A stretch of DNA of 64,000 nt from contig NZ_JAVDXT010000005.1 of NCBI RefSeq assembly GCF_031458075.1, forward strand, positions 248,001-312,000, in the 5' to 3' direction. The DNA is from Rhodoferax_B ferrireducens_A (GTDB lineage Bacteria; Pseudomonadota; Gammaproteobacteria; Burkholderiales; Burkholderiaceae_C). Positions 1-8,213 of the stretch are shown piece after piece (the first letter of the stretch is position 1; each line of letters starts with the position of its first letter). A model generated the notes under the pieces. The model saw nothing but the letters and a program-made list of their open reading frames with translations. It ran no database searches and was not told where the DNA came from. Made by a program: the position numbers and the translations under genes.

Positions 1-37
1 GCGCCGTGCGCCCGGTCAAGTCAAACAATGGGGACAT
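1..37 (-). CDS. Short-chain dehydrogenase/reductase, N-terminus only (partial)
   Basis: Only the first 12 codons lie in the window. They read MSPLFDLTGRTA, the typical opening of classical SDR proteins just before the TGxxxGxG NAD(P)-binding loop, which would lie beyond the edge. A strong ribosome site (AGAGGA) sits about 5 bases before the ATG. The frame starts 21 bases after the stop of the hydratase gene on the same strand, so it is probably the next cistron of the same catabolic operon. The SDR identity is an inference from a very short stretch. Confidence 0.5.
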   Translation of the reverse strand, partial: MSPLFDLTGRTA

Positions 38-58
38 GGGGTTCCTCTATCAGGTGAA

Positions 59-886
59 TCAGGTGAAATCGATACGGTGTGCGGCGTGGACGGTTCCGCC
101 GCGCAGGCCGACCTCGCCCAGGCCGGGAAAGCGGACCACGACATCGGCATCCTTCGGGCTGGGAATCGCGCCCACCCAGGAGCCGGTGGTGACCACGCTG
201 TGCGCCGCCACCGTACGGTCATGGCGCGTGGCGTGGCGCAGCCAGATCGGCAGCAGCCACAGCGGATCGCCCAGGGAATAGGCGCCCGTATTGGCGATCA
301 CCGGCGTGCCGCCGAAGCGGACTTCGCAGCGTTGGTTCGCCCAATCGTGCGCGCGCCAGGGCATCCATGCACCCAGGACCAACGCGCCGTGCGAGCCCTG
401 GTCGGCCAGCCGCAAGGCGGGCGGCGCCTGCAGCCCTTCATCCCAACGCGAATCGGCAATCTCAATGGCGACGGCCATTGCGTCCACCAGGGCCGGTGCA
501 TCGGCATGGGTCAGGCGCTGCGCGCGCTCGGGCGTCACATCTTCCGCCAGGCGCAGCACGATCTCGGCCTCCACGGCCGGCGTGTGGAAGGACACATTCG
601 CCAGCGTGTCCCCGGCCACCCGCACGCCAGCGGACGGCAGCGCCGCATGGCTCAGCACGGACTCCCGGGACGCCCCGCCCGACTTCCAGTAGCGCGGCCC
701 GCCATCGGCAAACCAGCCCAGCGCCTGGGCCACCGCCTCCTGGACGGCATAGGCCTCGTCATCGGTGCTCAGCGCGGCCCGCAAGATTGAGGCTGGGGCT
801 GTTTGGCCGGAACGGCGCGCGGCGACCAAGGCGGCTACGACCTCTTGCGCGGCCGCGGGCAGGGTGAGAGAGGAATGTGTGTTCAT
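59..886 (-). CDS. 2-keto-4-pentenoate hydratase / fumarylacetoacetate hydrolase family protein
   Basis: A 275-aa cytosolic enzyme of the MhpD-like FAH-fold family, close to the family's usual 260-270 aa. The acidic metal-binding pattern is visible (E106-A-E108, then E142 and D145 in IEIADSRW), as are the C-terminal GAYSLGDPLWLLPIWL and GSWVGAIP blocks. Characterised relatives hydrate 2-hydroxypenta-2,4-dienoate in aromatic meta-cleavage, or decarboxylate or hydrolyse related 2-oxo acids. The neighbours here are a sugar-type importer and a 2-hydroxyacid dehydrogenase, with no ring-cleavage gene, so the substrate may instead be a dehydrated sugar acid; that is inference. Its ATG overlaps the stop of the upstream dehydrogenase by four bases (ATGA), implying translational coupling. 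Confidence 0.85.
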   Translation of the reverse strand: MNTHSSLTLPAAAQEVVAALVAARRSGQTAPASILRAALSTDDEAYAVQEAVAQALGWFADGGPRYWKSGGASRESVLSHAALPSAGVRVAGDTLANVSFHTPAVEAEIVLRLAEDVTPERAQRLTHADAPALVDAMAVAIEIADSRWDEGLQAPPALRLADQGSHGALVLGAWMPWRAHDWANQRCEVRFGGTPVIANTGAYSLGDPLWLLPIWLRHATRHDRTVAAHSVVTTGSWVGAIPSPKDADVVVRFPGLGEVGLRGGTVHAAHRIDFT

Positions 887-1866
887 GATTTAGGCCAGAG
901 CACGTTGTTCAGCGGCTGGCCGTCCAGCCAACGCTGGATGTTGTCGGCCATGGTCTGCTGGCGCCGGCGCACCGTGCCGGAGGTCCAACCCGACATGTGC
1001 GGGGTCATGAGCAGATTCGGCAGCGACGCGAAATCCAGGCGCGACGGCGTGCACTCAGCCTGGTCGGGTGTCGGATAACGGTACCAGGTGTCGATGATGG
1101 CGCCGCCGATACGGCGCTGGGCCAGCGCGTCGTACAGCGCCTGCTCATCGATCACCGGGCCGCGCCCAACGTTCAGGATCAGCGCATCAGGCCGCATGGC
1201 GGCGAAGGCATCGGCACCGACGATGCCCGTGGTCTGGGCCGTCAAGGGCAGCGAGACCACGATGGCGTCGGCCGATGCCATGAAGGCCGGCAGCTGGTCC
1301 AGGGTGAAAGCCTGGTCTACCCGGTCATCCTGGATCGGGCTGCGGTTGGCCACCGTGACCCGCATGCCAAAGGCCTTGGCCCGTGCCAGGATGGCCTGGG
1401 AGATATGGCCGAAGCCCAGCAGGCCCAGAGTCTGGGCCCCGAGTTCGCTGCGCAGTGCGGTCGGCCGGCCGGCCCAGTAGGTCCAGCGCTGCTGGCGCAG
1501 ATCGGCGTCGGCCTGCGCCAGCGGCACATGGCGCTGCAGCAAAGCCGCCATCACGTATTCGGCAATGGCGTGCTCGTGGCCAAAGCAGTTGCACAGCACG
1601 GTGCCGGGCGGCAGCAGGGCCGTGTCGATCGCATCCGTACCCGCGGATGGCGCATGGAACAGGCCCGCTTTCTTTGGTGTCGGCATCTCGCGGTTCAGCT
1701 TGATGCCGACGATGACGTCGGCGCTCTCGTAGTGTTCGCGCTCGCCGGGGCTGGCCAGCGTGTCGCTCAAATCGATGATCTGGTGCCGTGGGTCGATCAG
1801 GGTCTCGAAGCCCTGGCGAAAGTTGGCGGCGTTCTCGCCGTGGAAAGCAATCTTGAGAGTTTTCAT
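883..1866 (-). CDS. D-2-hydroxyacid dehydrogenase family protein
   Basis: A 327-aa NAD(P)-dependent 2-hydroxyacid dehydrogenase. The Rossmann loop reads GFGHIS at 151-156, with Ser in place of the third Gly. The catalytic-type Arg is R235 in LNVGRGPVIDE and the catalytic-type His is H290 in MTPHMSGWT. The usual DVFxxEP segment is replaced by IIDTWYRYP (257-265), a variant seen in less characterised members of the superfamily. It would interconvert a 2-hydroxy and a 2-oxo acid. It lies 31 bases after the ABC ATPase gene and overlaps the hydratase by 4 bases, so it probably acts on an imported compound or its product. The exact substrate cannot be read from sequence. Confidence 0.88.
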   Translation of the reverse strand: MKTLKIAFHGENAANFRQGFETLIDPRHQIIDLSDTLASPGEREHYESADVIVGIKLNREMPTPKKAGLFHAPSAGTDAIDTALLPPGTVLCNCFGHEHAIAEYVMAALLQRHVPLAQADADLRQQRWTYWAGRPTALRSELGAQTLGLLGFGHISQAILARAKAFGMRVTVANRSPIQDDRVDQAFTLDQLPAFMASADAIVVSLPLTAQTTGIVGADAFAAMRPDALILNVGRGPVIDEQALYDALAQRRIGGAIIDTWYRYPTPDQAECTPSRLDFASLPNLLMTPHMSGWTSGTVRRRQQTMADNIQRWLDGQPLNNVLWPKS

Positions 1867-1897
1867 GGGCTGTCCTGGTTGGGGTTTATGGCTGCGC

Positions 1898-3070
1898 TCA
1901 GACCGCGCGCGACAAGGCCGGCACGCGGATGCGCTGCCCGCCGCGCTCGAACAGCACGGCCTCGCCGAGATCGAGCGACAGCTGCACGGGCTGGCCGCTG
2001 CGCAGATCGCTATAGCCCTGGACCACGACCATCACGTCGTCGCCGCTCTCGCCGTCGTCGCTGTGGGCGGTATTCGCGTGGTCGAGTTTGATGCTGACGA
2101 TGGACTCGGCCCCCACGTGCTCGACCAGTACCACCTGGCCGGCCAGCACGCCGTGGGCCAGGCCCAGCGCCTGCGGACGGATACCGAGCAACACATCGCG
2201 CGGCGCCTGTTGCCCCAGCGCGGCCAGATGTTCGGGCAAGGGCAGTACCGCCTTGCCAATCACCAGACCGCGCGGCTCGATGCGCGCCTCGATCAGGTTC
2301 ATGGGAGGCGTGCCGATGAAGCGGGCCACAAAGGTGTTTGCCGGATCGGTGTAGATCTCGCGCGGCGTGCCGAACTGCTGCACCTCGCCGTCACGCATCA
2401 GCGCGATGCGGGTGCCCATGGTCATCGCCTCGATCTGGTCGTGCGTCACGTAGACGAAGGTGCCCCCCACTTCACGGTGCAGCTTGATGATTTCGGCGCG
2501 CATCGAGGTACGCAGCTTGGCGTCGAGGTTGGACAGCGGCTCGTCCATCAGGAACACATCGGGCTGGCGCACCATGGCCCGGCCCAGCGCCACGCGCTGG
2601 CGCTGGCCGCCCGACAACGTGCGCGGGTAGCGGTCGAGCATCTCGGTCAGCGCCAGCGTCTTGGCCGTGCGGTCGACCAGGTCACGCACCGCCGGCGACC
2701 GCTCGATGCGCCGCTTGGCCAGGCCGCCGATCAGTGGCAGATGGAACCACCAGCGGTGCTCGCGCATGATCAACGGGAAGCTGATGTTGCGCCGCACCGT
2801 CATGTGCGGATACAGCGCATACGACTGGAACACAAAGGCCATGTCACGGGCGCTGGGTGGCAAGGTGTCGACGCGGCGCGCACCCACGTGGACCTCGCCA
2901 CTGGTGACCTGCTCCAGACCGGCCAGCATGCGCAGCAGCGTGGATTTGCCGCAGCCCGAGGGCCCGAGCAGCACGAGGAATTCGCGGTCGGCGACGTCGA
3001 ACGTGATCTGGTTCGCGGCCTTCTTGCCGCCGAAGATCTTGGTGACGCCCTGGAGGGAGATGGATGCCAT
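1898..3070 (-). CDS. ABC transporter ATP-binding protein, MalK/UgpC type
   Basis: A 390-aa cytoplasmic ATPase that powers the importer encoded just upstream. Walker A is GPSGCGKST (36-44), the Q-loop FVFQSYALYP (79-88), the signature LSGGQRQR (152-159), Walker B VFLMDEPLSNLD (172-183), and the switch His is in VTHDQIEAM. A C-terminal TOBE/MalK-like regulatory region follows. Residues about 103-125 form an extra Trp/Arg-rich segment (REHRWWFHLPLIGGLAKRR) absent from E. coli MalK, which may alter contacts with the permeases. It is 19 bases after the second permease gene and is the last transport gene before the catabolic enzymes. Confidence 0.95.
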   Translation of the reverse strand: MASISLQGVTKIFGGKKAANQITFDVADREFLVLLGPSGCGKSTLLRMLAGLEQVTSGEVHVGARRVDTLPPSARDMAFVFQSYALYPHMTVRRNISFPLIMREHRWWFHLPLIGGLAKRRIERSPAVRDLVDRTAKTLALTEMLDRYPRTLSGGQRQRVALGRAMVRQPDVFLMDEPLSNLDAKLRTSMRAEIIKLHREVGGTFVYVTHDQIEAMTMGTRIALMRDGEVQQFGTPREIYTDPANTFVARFIGTPPMNLIEARIEPRGLVIGKAVLPLPEHLAALGQQAPRDVLLGIRPQALGLAHGVLAGQVVLVEHVGAESIVSIKLDHANTAHSDDGESGDDVMVVVQGYSDLRSGQPVQLSLDLGEAVLFERGGQRIRVPALSRAV

Positions 3071-3089
3071 GGTGGGTGTCCGGAAAGGG

Positions 3090-3923
3090 TTAGCCTTTGA
3101 CGCTGCCGGCGGTCATGCCAGAGACGACGTAGCGCTGCACGAAGAGATAAAAGATGACGGCGGGCAGGGTGTACATCAGCCCGATGGCCATCACGGTATG
3201 CATGGGCGTGCTGAGCTCGCCCACAAAGCCGGCCAGGCCGACCGAAGCGGTTTGCAGCCCCTGGTCGCTGATCAGGGTCTGGGCGAACACGTATTCGTTC
3301 CAGCCATGGAAGAAGGCGATCACCGCAGCCGCAGCCAGGCTGGGCGCCACCAGCGGCAGCACCATGGTCAGCACGATGCCCAGGCGCGAGCAACCATCGA
3401 TGCCGGCGGCCTCCTCGATATCGATGGGCACGCCGTCGACCGCCCCCTTGAGGATCAGCGTGATCACCGGTACCGTGAACGCCGTGTTGGCCAGGATCAG
3501 GCCGGTCAGGCTATTCAGCAAGCCCAACTGGCCGAAGATCGCGTACAAGGGCACGACCAGCATGGCTTCGGGCAGCATCTGCGTGACGAACAACGCCACA
3601 CCCAGGATGGCAACCGCCCGCATGCGGTAGCGCGACAGCACATAGGCCGGAAAAATGGCCAGCACGATGCTCAGCGCGGCCGTGCCGAAGGCGACGATGG
3701 CGCTGTTCTTCAGCCAGGTGGCGACGGCGGTGGCGCTGAAGGCGTGGCCGTAGACCGCCGCTTGCGACCAGTCGGGCAGCAGGTGCGGCTTGGGGGCGAA
3801 CAGGTCCGACGACGAGGTCAGCGAGGTGACCAGCATCCAGTAAATTGGGAACGCAGCCACGCCCAGCAACGCCAGCACCAGGATCATGCGCAGCGCGTGG
3901 CTCCAGGACAAGGTGCGGCTCAT
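3090..3923 (-). CDS. Carbohydrate ABC transporter permease, MalG/UgpE type
   Basis: A 277-aa inner-membrane permease with about six transmembrane helices. The cytoplasmic EAA loop that docks on the ATPase reads EEAAGIDGCSRLGIVLTMVLP. Length and architecture fit the CUT1 family (MalG, UgpE), which moves oligosaccharides, polyols or glycerol phosphates. Its ATG overlaps the stop of the partner permease by four bases (3920-3923), as is usual for paired permeases. The ligand is unknown. Confidence 0.93.
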   Translation of the reverse strand: MSRTLSWSHALRMILVLALLGVAAFPIYWMLVTSLTSSSDLFAPKPHLLPDWSQAAVYGHAFSATAVATWLKNSAIVAFGTAALSIVLAIFPAYVLSRYRMRAVAILGVALFVTQMLPEAMLVVPLYAIFGQLGLLNSLTGLILANTAFTVPVITLILKGAVDGVPIDIEEAAGIDGCSRLGIVLTMVLPLVAPSLAAAAVIAFFHGWNEYVFAQTLISDQGLQTASVGLAGFVGELSTPMHTVMAIGLMYTLPAVIFYLFVQRYVVSGMTAGSVKG

Positions 3924-4846
3924 CGCTGCCCCTTGGCGCGCTCGACGCGCTGGGTATAGCGGAAATAGACGATGGTGATGAGCAGCGCAATCGACAGGCC
4001 CACCATGCCGACGGCGGCGCCCTGCCCCAGATCGCGGTACACAAAGGCGCGACGGTACAGCTCAATCACCATGGTGTTGGTCGAACCGATCGGGCCGCCC
4101 TGCGTCATGAGCCAGATCAGGTCGAAGCGGCGCAGGGACCAGATCGTCAGGAACAGCGCGAGCAGCGCCACCGAGGGCTGGATGGTCGGCCAGACCACGG
4201 CGCGGAATACGCTCAGCCGGTCCGCGCCGTCGATCACCGCGGCCTCGCGCAGTTCCGAGGACACGCCCTGCAAGGCGGCCAGGATGACGACCGAGGCAAA
4301 CGGAAAGATCTGCCAGATGGTCGTCAGCAACACGGCCGGCAAGGCCAGCGCCGGGCTATCGAGCCAGCTCTCCAGGCTGACGGCACCGCCGAGCGCACCC
4401 CGCAGATGGTTGAAGATGCCGTACTGGCCGTTGTAGATCCAGATGAAGATCAGGGCCACGGCCACCGGCGGCGCGGCCCATGGAATCGTCACCAGCGCCC
4501 GCGCCAGGCCGCGCCCGCGGAACGGCGCGTTGAGCAGCAGCGCGGCGCCCAGGCCCAGGCCGATCGCCGCCACCACGCAGACCACGGTGTAGACGGCGGT
4601 GATCAGAAAGACCTGCCGGAACTCCTCCTGCGTCACCAGATCGACGTAGTTCTGCAGCCCGACATAGGTGTGCTGGCCGGGCGACAGCAGCGCGGTCGAG
4701 GTAAAGCTCAGGTAGAACTCCTGCACCAGGGGATACCCCTGGAACAGCAGCAGATACAGGGCCACCGGCGCGGCGAACCAGTAGGGCGTCCAGTCGCGCT
4801 TGGCCTTCGGCGACGTGACGCCTACGGAAGATGCAGCAGCATGCAT
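3920..4846 (-). CDS. Carbohydrate ABC transporter permease, MalF/UgpA type
   Basis: A 308-aa inner-membrane permease and partner of the downstream 277-aa permease. It has about six membrane helices after a 20-residue cytoplasmic N-terminus. The EAA loop is REAAVIDGADRLSVFRAVVWP, followed by the IWLMTQGGP segment common in the UgpA/MsmF group. The gene begins 24 bases after the binding-protein stop, giving the CUT1 order binding protein, permease, permease, ATPase. Confidence 0.93.
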   Translation of the reverse strand: MHAAASSVGVTSPKAKRDWTPYWFAAPVALYLLLFQGYPLVQEFYLSFTSTALLSPGQHTYVGLQNYVDLVTQEEFRQVFLITAVYTVVCVVAAIGLGLGAALLLNAPFRGRGLARALVTIPWAAPPVAVALIFIWIYNGQYGIFNHLRGALGGAVSLESWLDSPALALPAVLLTTIWQIFPFASVVILAALQGVSSELREAAVIDGADRLSVFRAVVWPTIQPSVALLALFLTIWSLRRFDLIWLMTQGGPIGSTNTMVIELYRRAFVYRDLGQGAAVGMVGLSIALLITIVYFRYTQRVERAKGQR

Positions 4847-4870
4847 GGGGAAGGTCTGCAGTGGGCTGGC

Positions 4871-6115
4871 TTACTTGCGCAGCACGCGCGACAGGGCCGT
4901 GCGCTGGGCGTCGTCCATGGCCTTCTTGGGGTCCACGCCGCCCTGCAAGACCTTGAGTACCTGCTCCAGCACGATCTGCTGGATCTCCGGTGTCTTGACC
5001 TCCAGGCCCTGGACCAGCTGCGGCACGCTGTTCACGGCCTGGTCGTCATAGACCTTCAGCCAGGGCCGCTTGGCCATCATCTCCGGGCTGCGCTCGACGA
5101 CCGTGGCCACGTTGCTGGCGCCCAGCAATTCCTGCAGGTCCTTCTGGTTCTCGGGCTGCAAGGTCCACTTGATGAAGGCTTCGGCGGCGGCCTTGTGCTT
5201 GGTGTTGGCATTGATGGTCAGCGCGGTCAGCACCATGCCCTGGGCCCGCGTCGGGAACGGCGACGGCGCGGCCGCAAACGCCAGTTCCGGTGCCTGCAGG
5301 CTAAAGATACCCGCCACACCGCCGTTGTCGACCTCCATCGCCACCTTGCGCTCCCAGAACATGCGGCGGTAGGTGGCGGCGTCCGCGCCCTTGGGAATCA
5401 CGCTCGCGTCATAGATCTGCTTGTAGGCGGTAACGCCCTCGACCACCTTGGCATCGTTCAGGGTCAGATTGCCTTGCGCGTCGCTCCAGCGGCCACCAAA
5501 GCCGTAGACGAAGTTGCACAGATCCTGCCAGAAGCCATTGCCCTCGGCCATGGTGGCGCGGTAGGCGTAGCCATAGACACCATTCCCGGTGGCGGCCTTG
5601 GCGCTGGCCAGAAATTCGTCGAAGTTCGCCGGTGGCTTGCCGCCCTTGAGCAAGGCCGGGTTGTACAGCAGCACGTAGTTGCTGAGCTCAAACGGCACGC
5701 CAAAGCGCTTGCCGCCCACGATCATGTATTTGTCGGGCTCGGTGAACTTGTAGTTGCCGCCCTTGAGCAAATCGTCCAGCGGCAGGATGCTCTTGCTGTT
5801 CACGGCTGCGTAGTAGTCGATCGCGTCCATGCGCACCAGGTCGGGCCCTGCGCCGCCGCCCATCTGCGTGAAGACCGTCTTGGCAAAGCTGCCGAAGGGA
5901 ATGGCGATAGGCGTGATTTCGGCGACAGCCTGGCTCTTGTTGAACTTCTCGACCCAGGCCTTGAGGCGCTCGCCCCGGCCCGCCTCGCTGAACGTGACAG
6001 CCGCAAAAGTCAGCGCCTCCTTGGTCTGCGCATGGGCCGCCAGCGGCAGGCCGCCAACCACCACGGCACCCACCAGCGCCGCCATACAGACCGACAACTT
6101 GGACAGTTTCTTCAT
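4871..6115 (-). CDS. Extracellular solute-binding protein, family 1 (sugar type)
   Basis: A 414-aa periplasmic receptor for the adjacent ABC importer. I chose the ATG at 6115, not an in-frame ATG about 150 bases upstream. From 6115 the protein starts MKKLSKL, has a hydrophobic core and an AHA-Q signal-peptidase site around residue 30, and is preceded by a GGAGA ribosome site. The body resembles MalE/UgpB-type receptors, with the YNPALLKGGKPPANFDEF hinge block and a Trp-rich ligand region. It is the first gene of an operon of at least seven genes. The ligand is likely a sugar, polyol or sugar acid (inference). Confidence 0.93.
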   Translation of the reverse strand: MKKLSKLSVCMAALVGAVVVGGLPLAAHAQTKEALTFAAVTFSEAGRGERLKAWVEKFNKSQAVAEITPIAIPFGSFAKTVFTQMGGGAGPDLVRMDAIDYYAAVNSKSILPLDDLLKGGNYKFTEPDKYMIVGGKRFGVPFELSNYVLLYNPALLKGGKPPANFDEFLASAKAATGNGVYGYAYRATMAEGNGFWQDLCNFVYGFGGRWSDAQGNLTLNDAKVVEGVTAYKQIYDASVIPKGADAATYRRMFWERKVAMEVDNGGVAGIFSLQAPELAFAAAPSPFPTRAQGMVLTALTINANTKHKAAAEAFIKWTLQPENQKDLQELLGASNVATVVERSPEMMAKRPWLKVYDDQAVNSVPQLVQGLEVKTPEIQQIVLEQVLKVLQGGVDPKKAMDDAQRTALSRVLRK

Positions 6116-6395
6116 GCTTGTCTCCATCAATGCGGGCCCATGGGCCGCGAAGTTATTCGAATGGGTGGTCTGCAGGCTGCGTCCGGCAATCGACCGAAAT
6201 GAAGAATAACGTGATATTTCACAAAAGTTCTCGGTGCTTACCCGCATGCATAAGGAATCCGAACGCAATAGAAACTAGCCTCGTTTCCTCTATACAAGCG
6301 CTGTACGCCGCTGTGCTGCAGCTTACATATCAGGGTATGCTTGGCAGCTGAACGCATGCGGTAGGGCATGCCATTGCAATCGCAGAAAGAACACT
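6116..6395. promoter_or_regulatory. Divergent promoter region of the sugar-type ABC operon and gntR
   Basis: These 280 bases separate the outward-facing starts of the binding protein (minus) and the GntR regulator (plus) and are AT-richer than the flanks. They must hold both promoters and probably the operator. A short imperfect dyad TACAAGCGCTGTA lies at 6293-6305. I cannot assign it to the regulator with confidence, and I see no convincing sigma-70 hexamer pair. Confidence 0.5.
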
Positions 6396-7187
6396 ATGGC
6401 TTCGTCCCCCGGCTCCCGTTCCGCACTGACGGCCGTTGCTGCGCCGTTGTCGGACGCACCGCGCCGCCGCAGCCAGGTCAACCTGTCCGACCAGGCCTAT
6501 GAGCAGATCGAAAGCCTGCTGGTCAGCTGCGAGCTCAAACCCGGGCGCTTTCTGGCCACCCACGAGCTGCAGACCCTGGTGGGCCTGGGCCGCACGCCGG
6601 TGCACCAGGCCGTCAGCCGGCTGGCGGCCGACACCCTGGTCATCGTCTCGCCGCGCCACGGCATCCAGATCGCCCCGGTCGACCTGACCCGCGAGCGCGT
6701 GCTGCTGCAGCTGCGCCGCGACATGGAGCGCTTTGTGATCCGCCTGGCCACCGAGCGCTCCGGCGCCTCGCAGCGCAACCAGATGCTGCACCTGCGCCGC
6801 CAGCTGATGGAGCATGGCGCCGACATGACGATTGCGCAGTTCAACCAGGTGGACCGGCGCATCGACCAGCTGTTCCTGGCCGCCGCCAACGAGCCGTTTG
6901 TGGAAAGCACGCTGCGCCCGCTGCACACCATCTTCCGGCGCATCGGCTGGATCTACCACATGCAGACGCCCCAGCACACCAACCTGCAGAGCACGGTGGA
7001 CGGCCATATCGCCGTCATCGACGCGGTGGCCAACGGCCATGTGGATGCGGCGATTGCCGCCTCGGACGGGCTGATGGACTTCGTGGAAAGCATGTTCAGC
7101 GTGCTGGAGCGCGAAGTCGCCCCGGCCCTGCTGGACTGCAGCCTGGACGCCATGGACGACACCTTCGCACCTATCGCCAGCGCCTAG
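6396..7187 (+). CDS. GntR family transcriptional regulator (FCD-type)
   Basis: A 263-aa regulator. After a 28-residue Ala/Ser/Arg-rich leader comes a winged helix-turn-helix of GntR type (about 29-95; LSDQAYEQIESLLVSCELKPG and LVGLGRTPVHQAVSRLAAD). An all-helical FCD ligand-binding domain follows (about 100-245). FCD regulators usually repress neighbouring catabolic genes until a sugar acid or other organic acid binds. Its divergent position makes the ABC/dehydrogenase/hydratase operon the obvious target, though the sequence does not prove this. Confidence 0.9.
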   Translation: MASSPGSRSALTAVAAPLSDAPRRRSQVNLSDQAYEQIESLLVSCELKPGRFLATHELQTLVGLGRTPVHQAVSRLAADTLVIVSPRHGIQIAPVDLTRERVLLQLRRDMERFVIRLATERSGASQRNQMLHLRRQLMEHGADMTIAQFNQVDRRIDQLFLAAANEPFVESTLRPLHTIFRRIGWIYHMQTPQHTNLQSTVDGHIAVIDAVANGHVDAAIAASDGLMDFVESMFSVLEREVAPALLDCSLDAMDDTFAPIASA

Positions 7188-7266
7188 ACCTTCAAAATTC
7201 CATGCCCTGGACGCAGTATCCCGCGCCGTTTCTTGTAACAATAGCTTTACAAAGGCTTAGGGAAGA

Positions 7267-8208
7267 ATGGACGTGGTGACAAAGAAGAAAACCCTGTACG
7301 AAATCCTGGCGGTGGCTGCCGATGCCTCCGAGGCCGAGATCCAGGCCGCGTTCGACGCCGCGTCCACCAAGCTGGAGTCGCAGAAAAACCGCATCAGCGC
7401 AGACGACTTCGACTTCAAGCTCAAGGTGGTCCAGCTGGCCTTCAAAACCCTGTCCAGCCCCAGCAGCCGCGATGCCTACGACGCCAAGCTGGCCGCGGCA
7501 GCCGTGCCGGCGCCAGCGCCAGTCGCCGCCGCGCCCTCGCTGGCCTTGGTGCCGCTGCAGGCTGATGCCGAAGCCTTGTCGCTGCGCGCCGAAGCCATGG
7601 CTTTGCGGGCCGACGCCATGACTCTGCGCGCCGATGCGATGGCGCTGCGCTCCGGCGCCGCGCCGTTCCGCGAGAGCCGCAGCTTCGCGTCCAGCAGCGA
7701 ACCGGTGGTATCCGGCCTGGCGCCGCTGCTGCGCAAGATTCTGATGGTGCTGGGAACCCTGTTTGCGATTGCCGCAGTCGCCCAATCCGTCAGCCTGCTG
7801 CTGGCCAACCGCCGGGCCGAAATGGCCGCAACCGCGGCCGCCCAGGCCAGCGAGAAAGTGCTGCTGCAGGAGTACTACCAGGCCCACGGCGTGCGCCCGG
7901 CCAACAAGGCCGAACTGGATGCGCTGGAAGCCGAAAACCGCCGCAAGGAGAACGAAAAACGCACGGTGGAGCGCGAGAAAAGCAAGGTCGAACAGGACGC
8001 GCGCCGCTTCGAAGAAGAATCCCGGCGCCGCGGCGAACAGGTGGCCGCCGACCTGCGCATGGCCGAGCTGCAGGCCAAGGAACAGGCGCGGCGCGACGAC
8101 GAACGCCGCGAATGGCAGCAGAAGGAAGACCAGCGCCTCAAGGAGCAGACCGAGCGCATGCGCATAGAGCGGCAAAAAGCCGAATGGCGCGAAGTGCTGC
8201 GCCGCTGA
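7267..8208 (+). CDS. Membrane-anchored J-domain-like protein lacking HPD
   Basis: A 313-aa protein I do not recognise by name. Residues 9-76 follow the J-domain pattern (TLYEILAVAADASEAEIQAAF at the start, AFKTLSSPSSRDAYDAKL at the end), but the loop that should carry the HPD tripeptide has none, so it should not stimulate DnaK in the usual way. Next come an Ala/Pro linker, three and a half exact heptads LRA(E/D)AM(A/T) at 106-130, one membrane helix (about 158-180) and a long Glu/Arg/Lys-rich coiled coil (about 190-313). A genuine J protein starts 5 bases after the stop. Likely an inner-membrane scaffold working with that partner (inference). AGGGAAG precedes the ATG. Confidence 0.75.
   Translation: MDVVTKKKTLYEILAVAADASEAEIQAAFDAASTKLESQKNRISADDFDFKLKVVQLAFKTLSSPSSRDAYDAKLAAAAVPAPAPVAAAPSLALVPLQADAEALSLRAEAMALRADAMTLRADAMALRSGAAPFRESRSFASSSEPVVSGLAPLLRKILMVLGTLFAIAAVAQSVSLLLANRRAEMAATAAAQASEKVLLQEYYQAHGVRPANKAELDALEAENRRKENEKRTVEREKSKVEQDARRFEEESRRRGEQVAADLRMAELQAKEQARRDDERREWQQKEDQRLKEQTERMRIERQKAEWREVLRR
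7582..7653 (+). repeat. 21-base coding tandem repeat (LRA[E/D]AM heptads)
   Basis: Three full 21-base units and part of a fourth encode LRAEAMA, LRADAMT, LRADAMA and LRS. The protein copies are nearly identical while the DNA copies differ at several third positions. The array is therefore old or under protein-level selection, not a fresh slippage product. The heptad length suits a short amphipathic helix or coiled coil next to the membrane. Confidence 0.8.
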
Positions 8209-8213
8209 CCCGC

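Noticed and set aside
3845..6202. A 785-codon plus-strand frame opposite the permease and binding-protein genes
   Set aside because: Shadow of clear ABC transporter genes; Arg/Gln/His-rich, no membrane or catalytic pattern.
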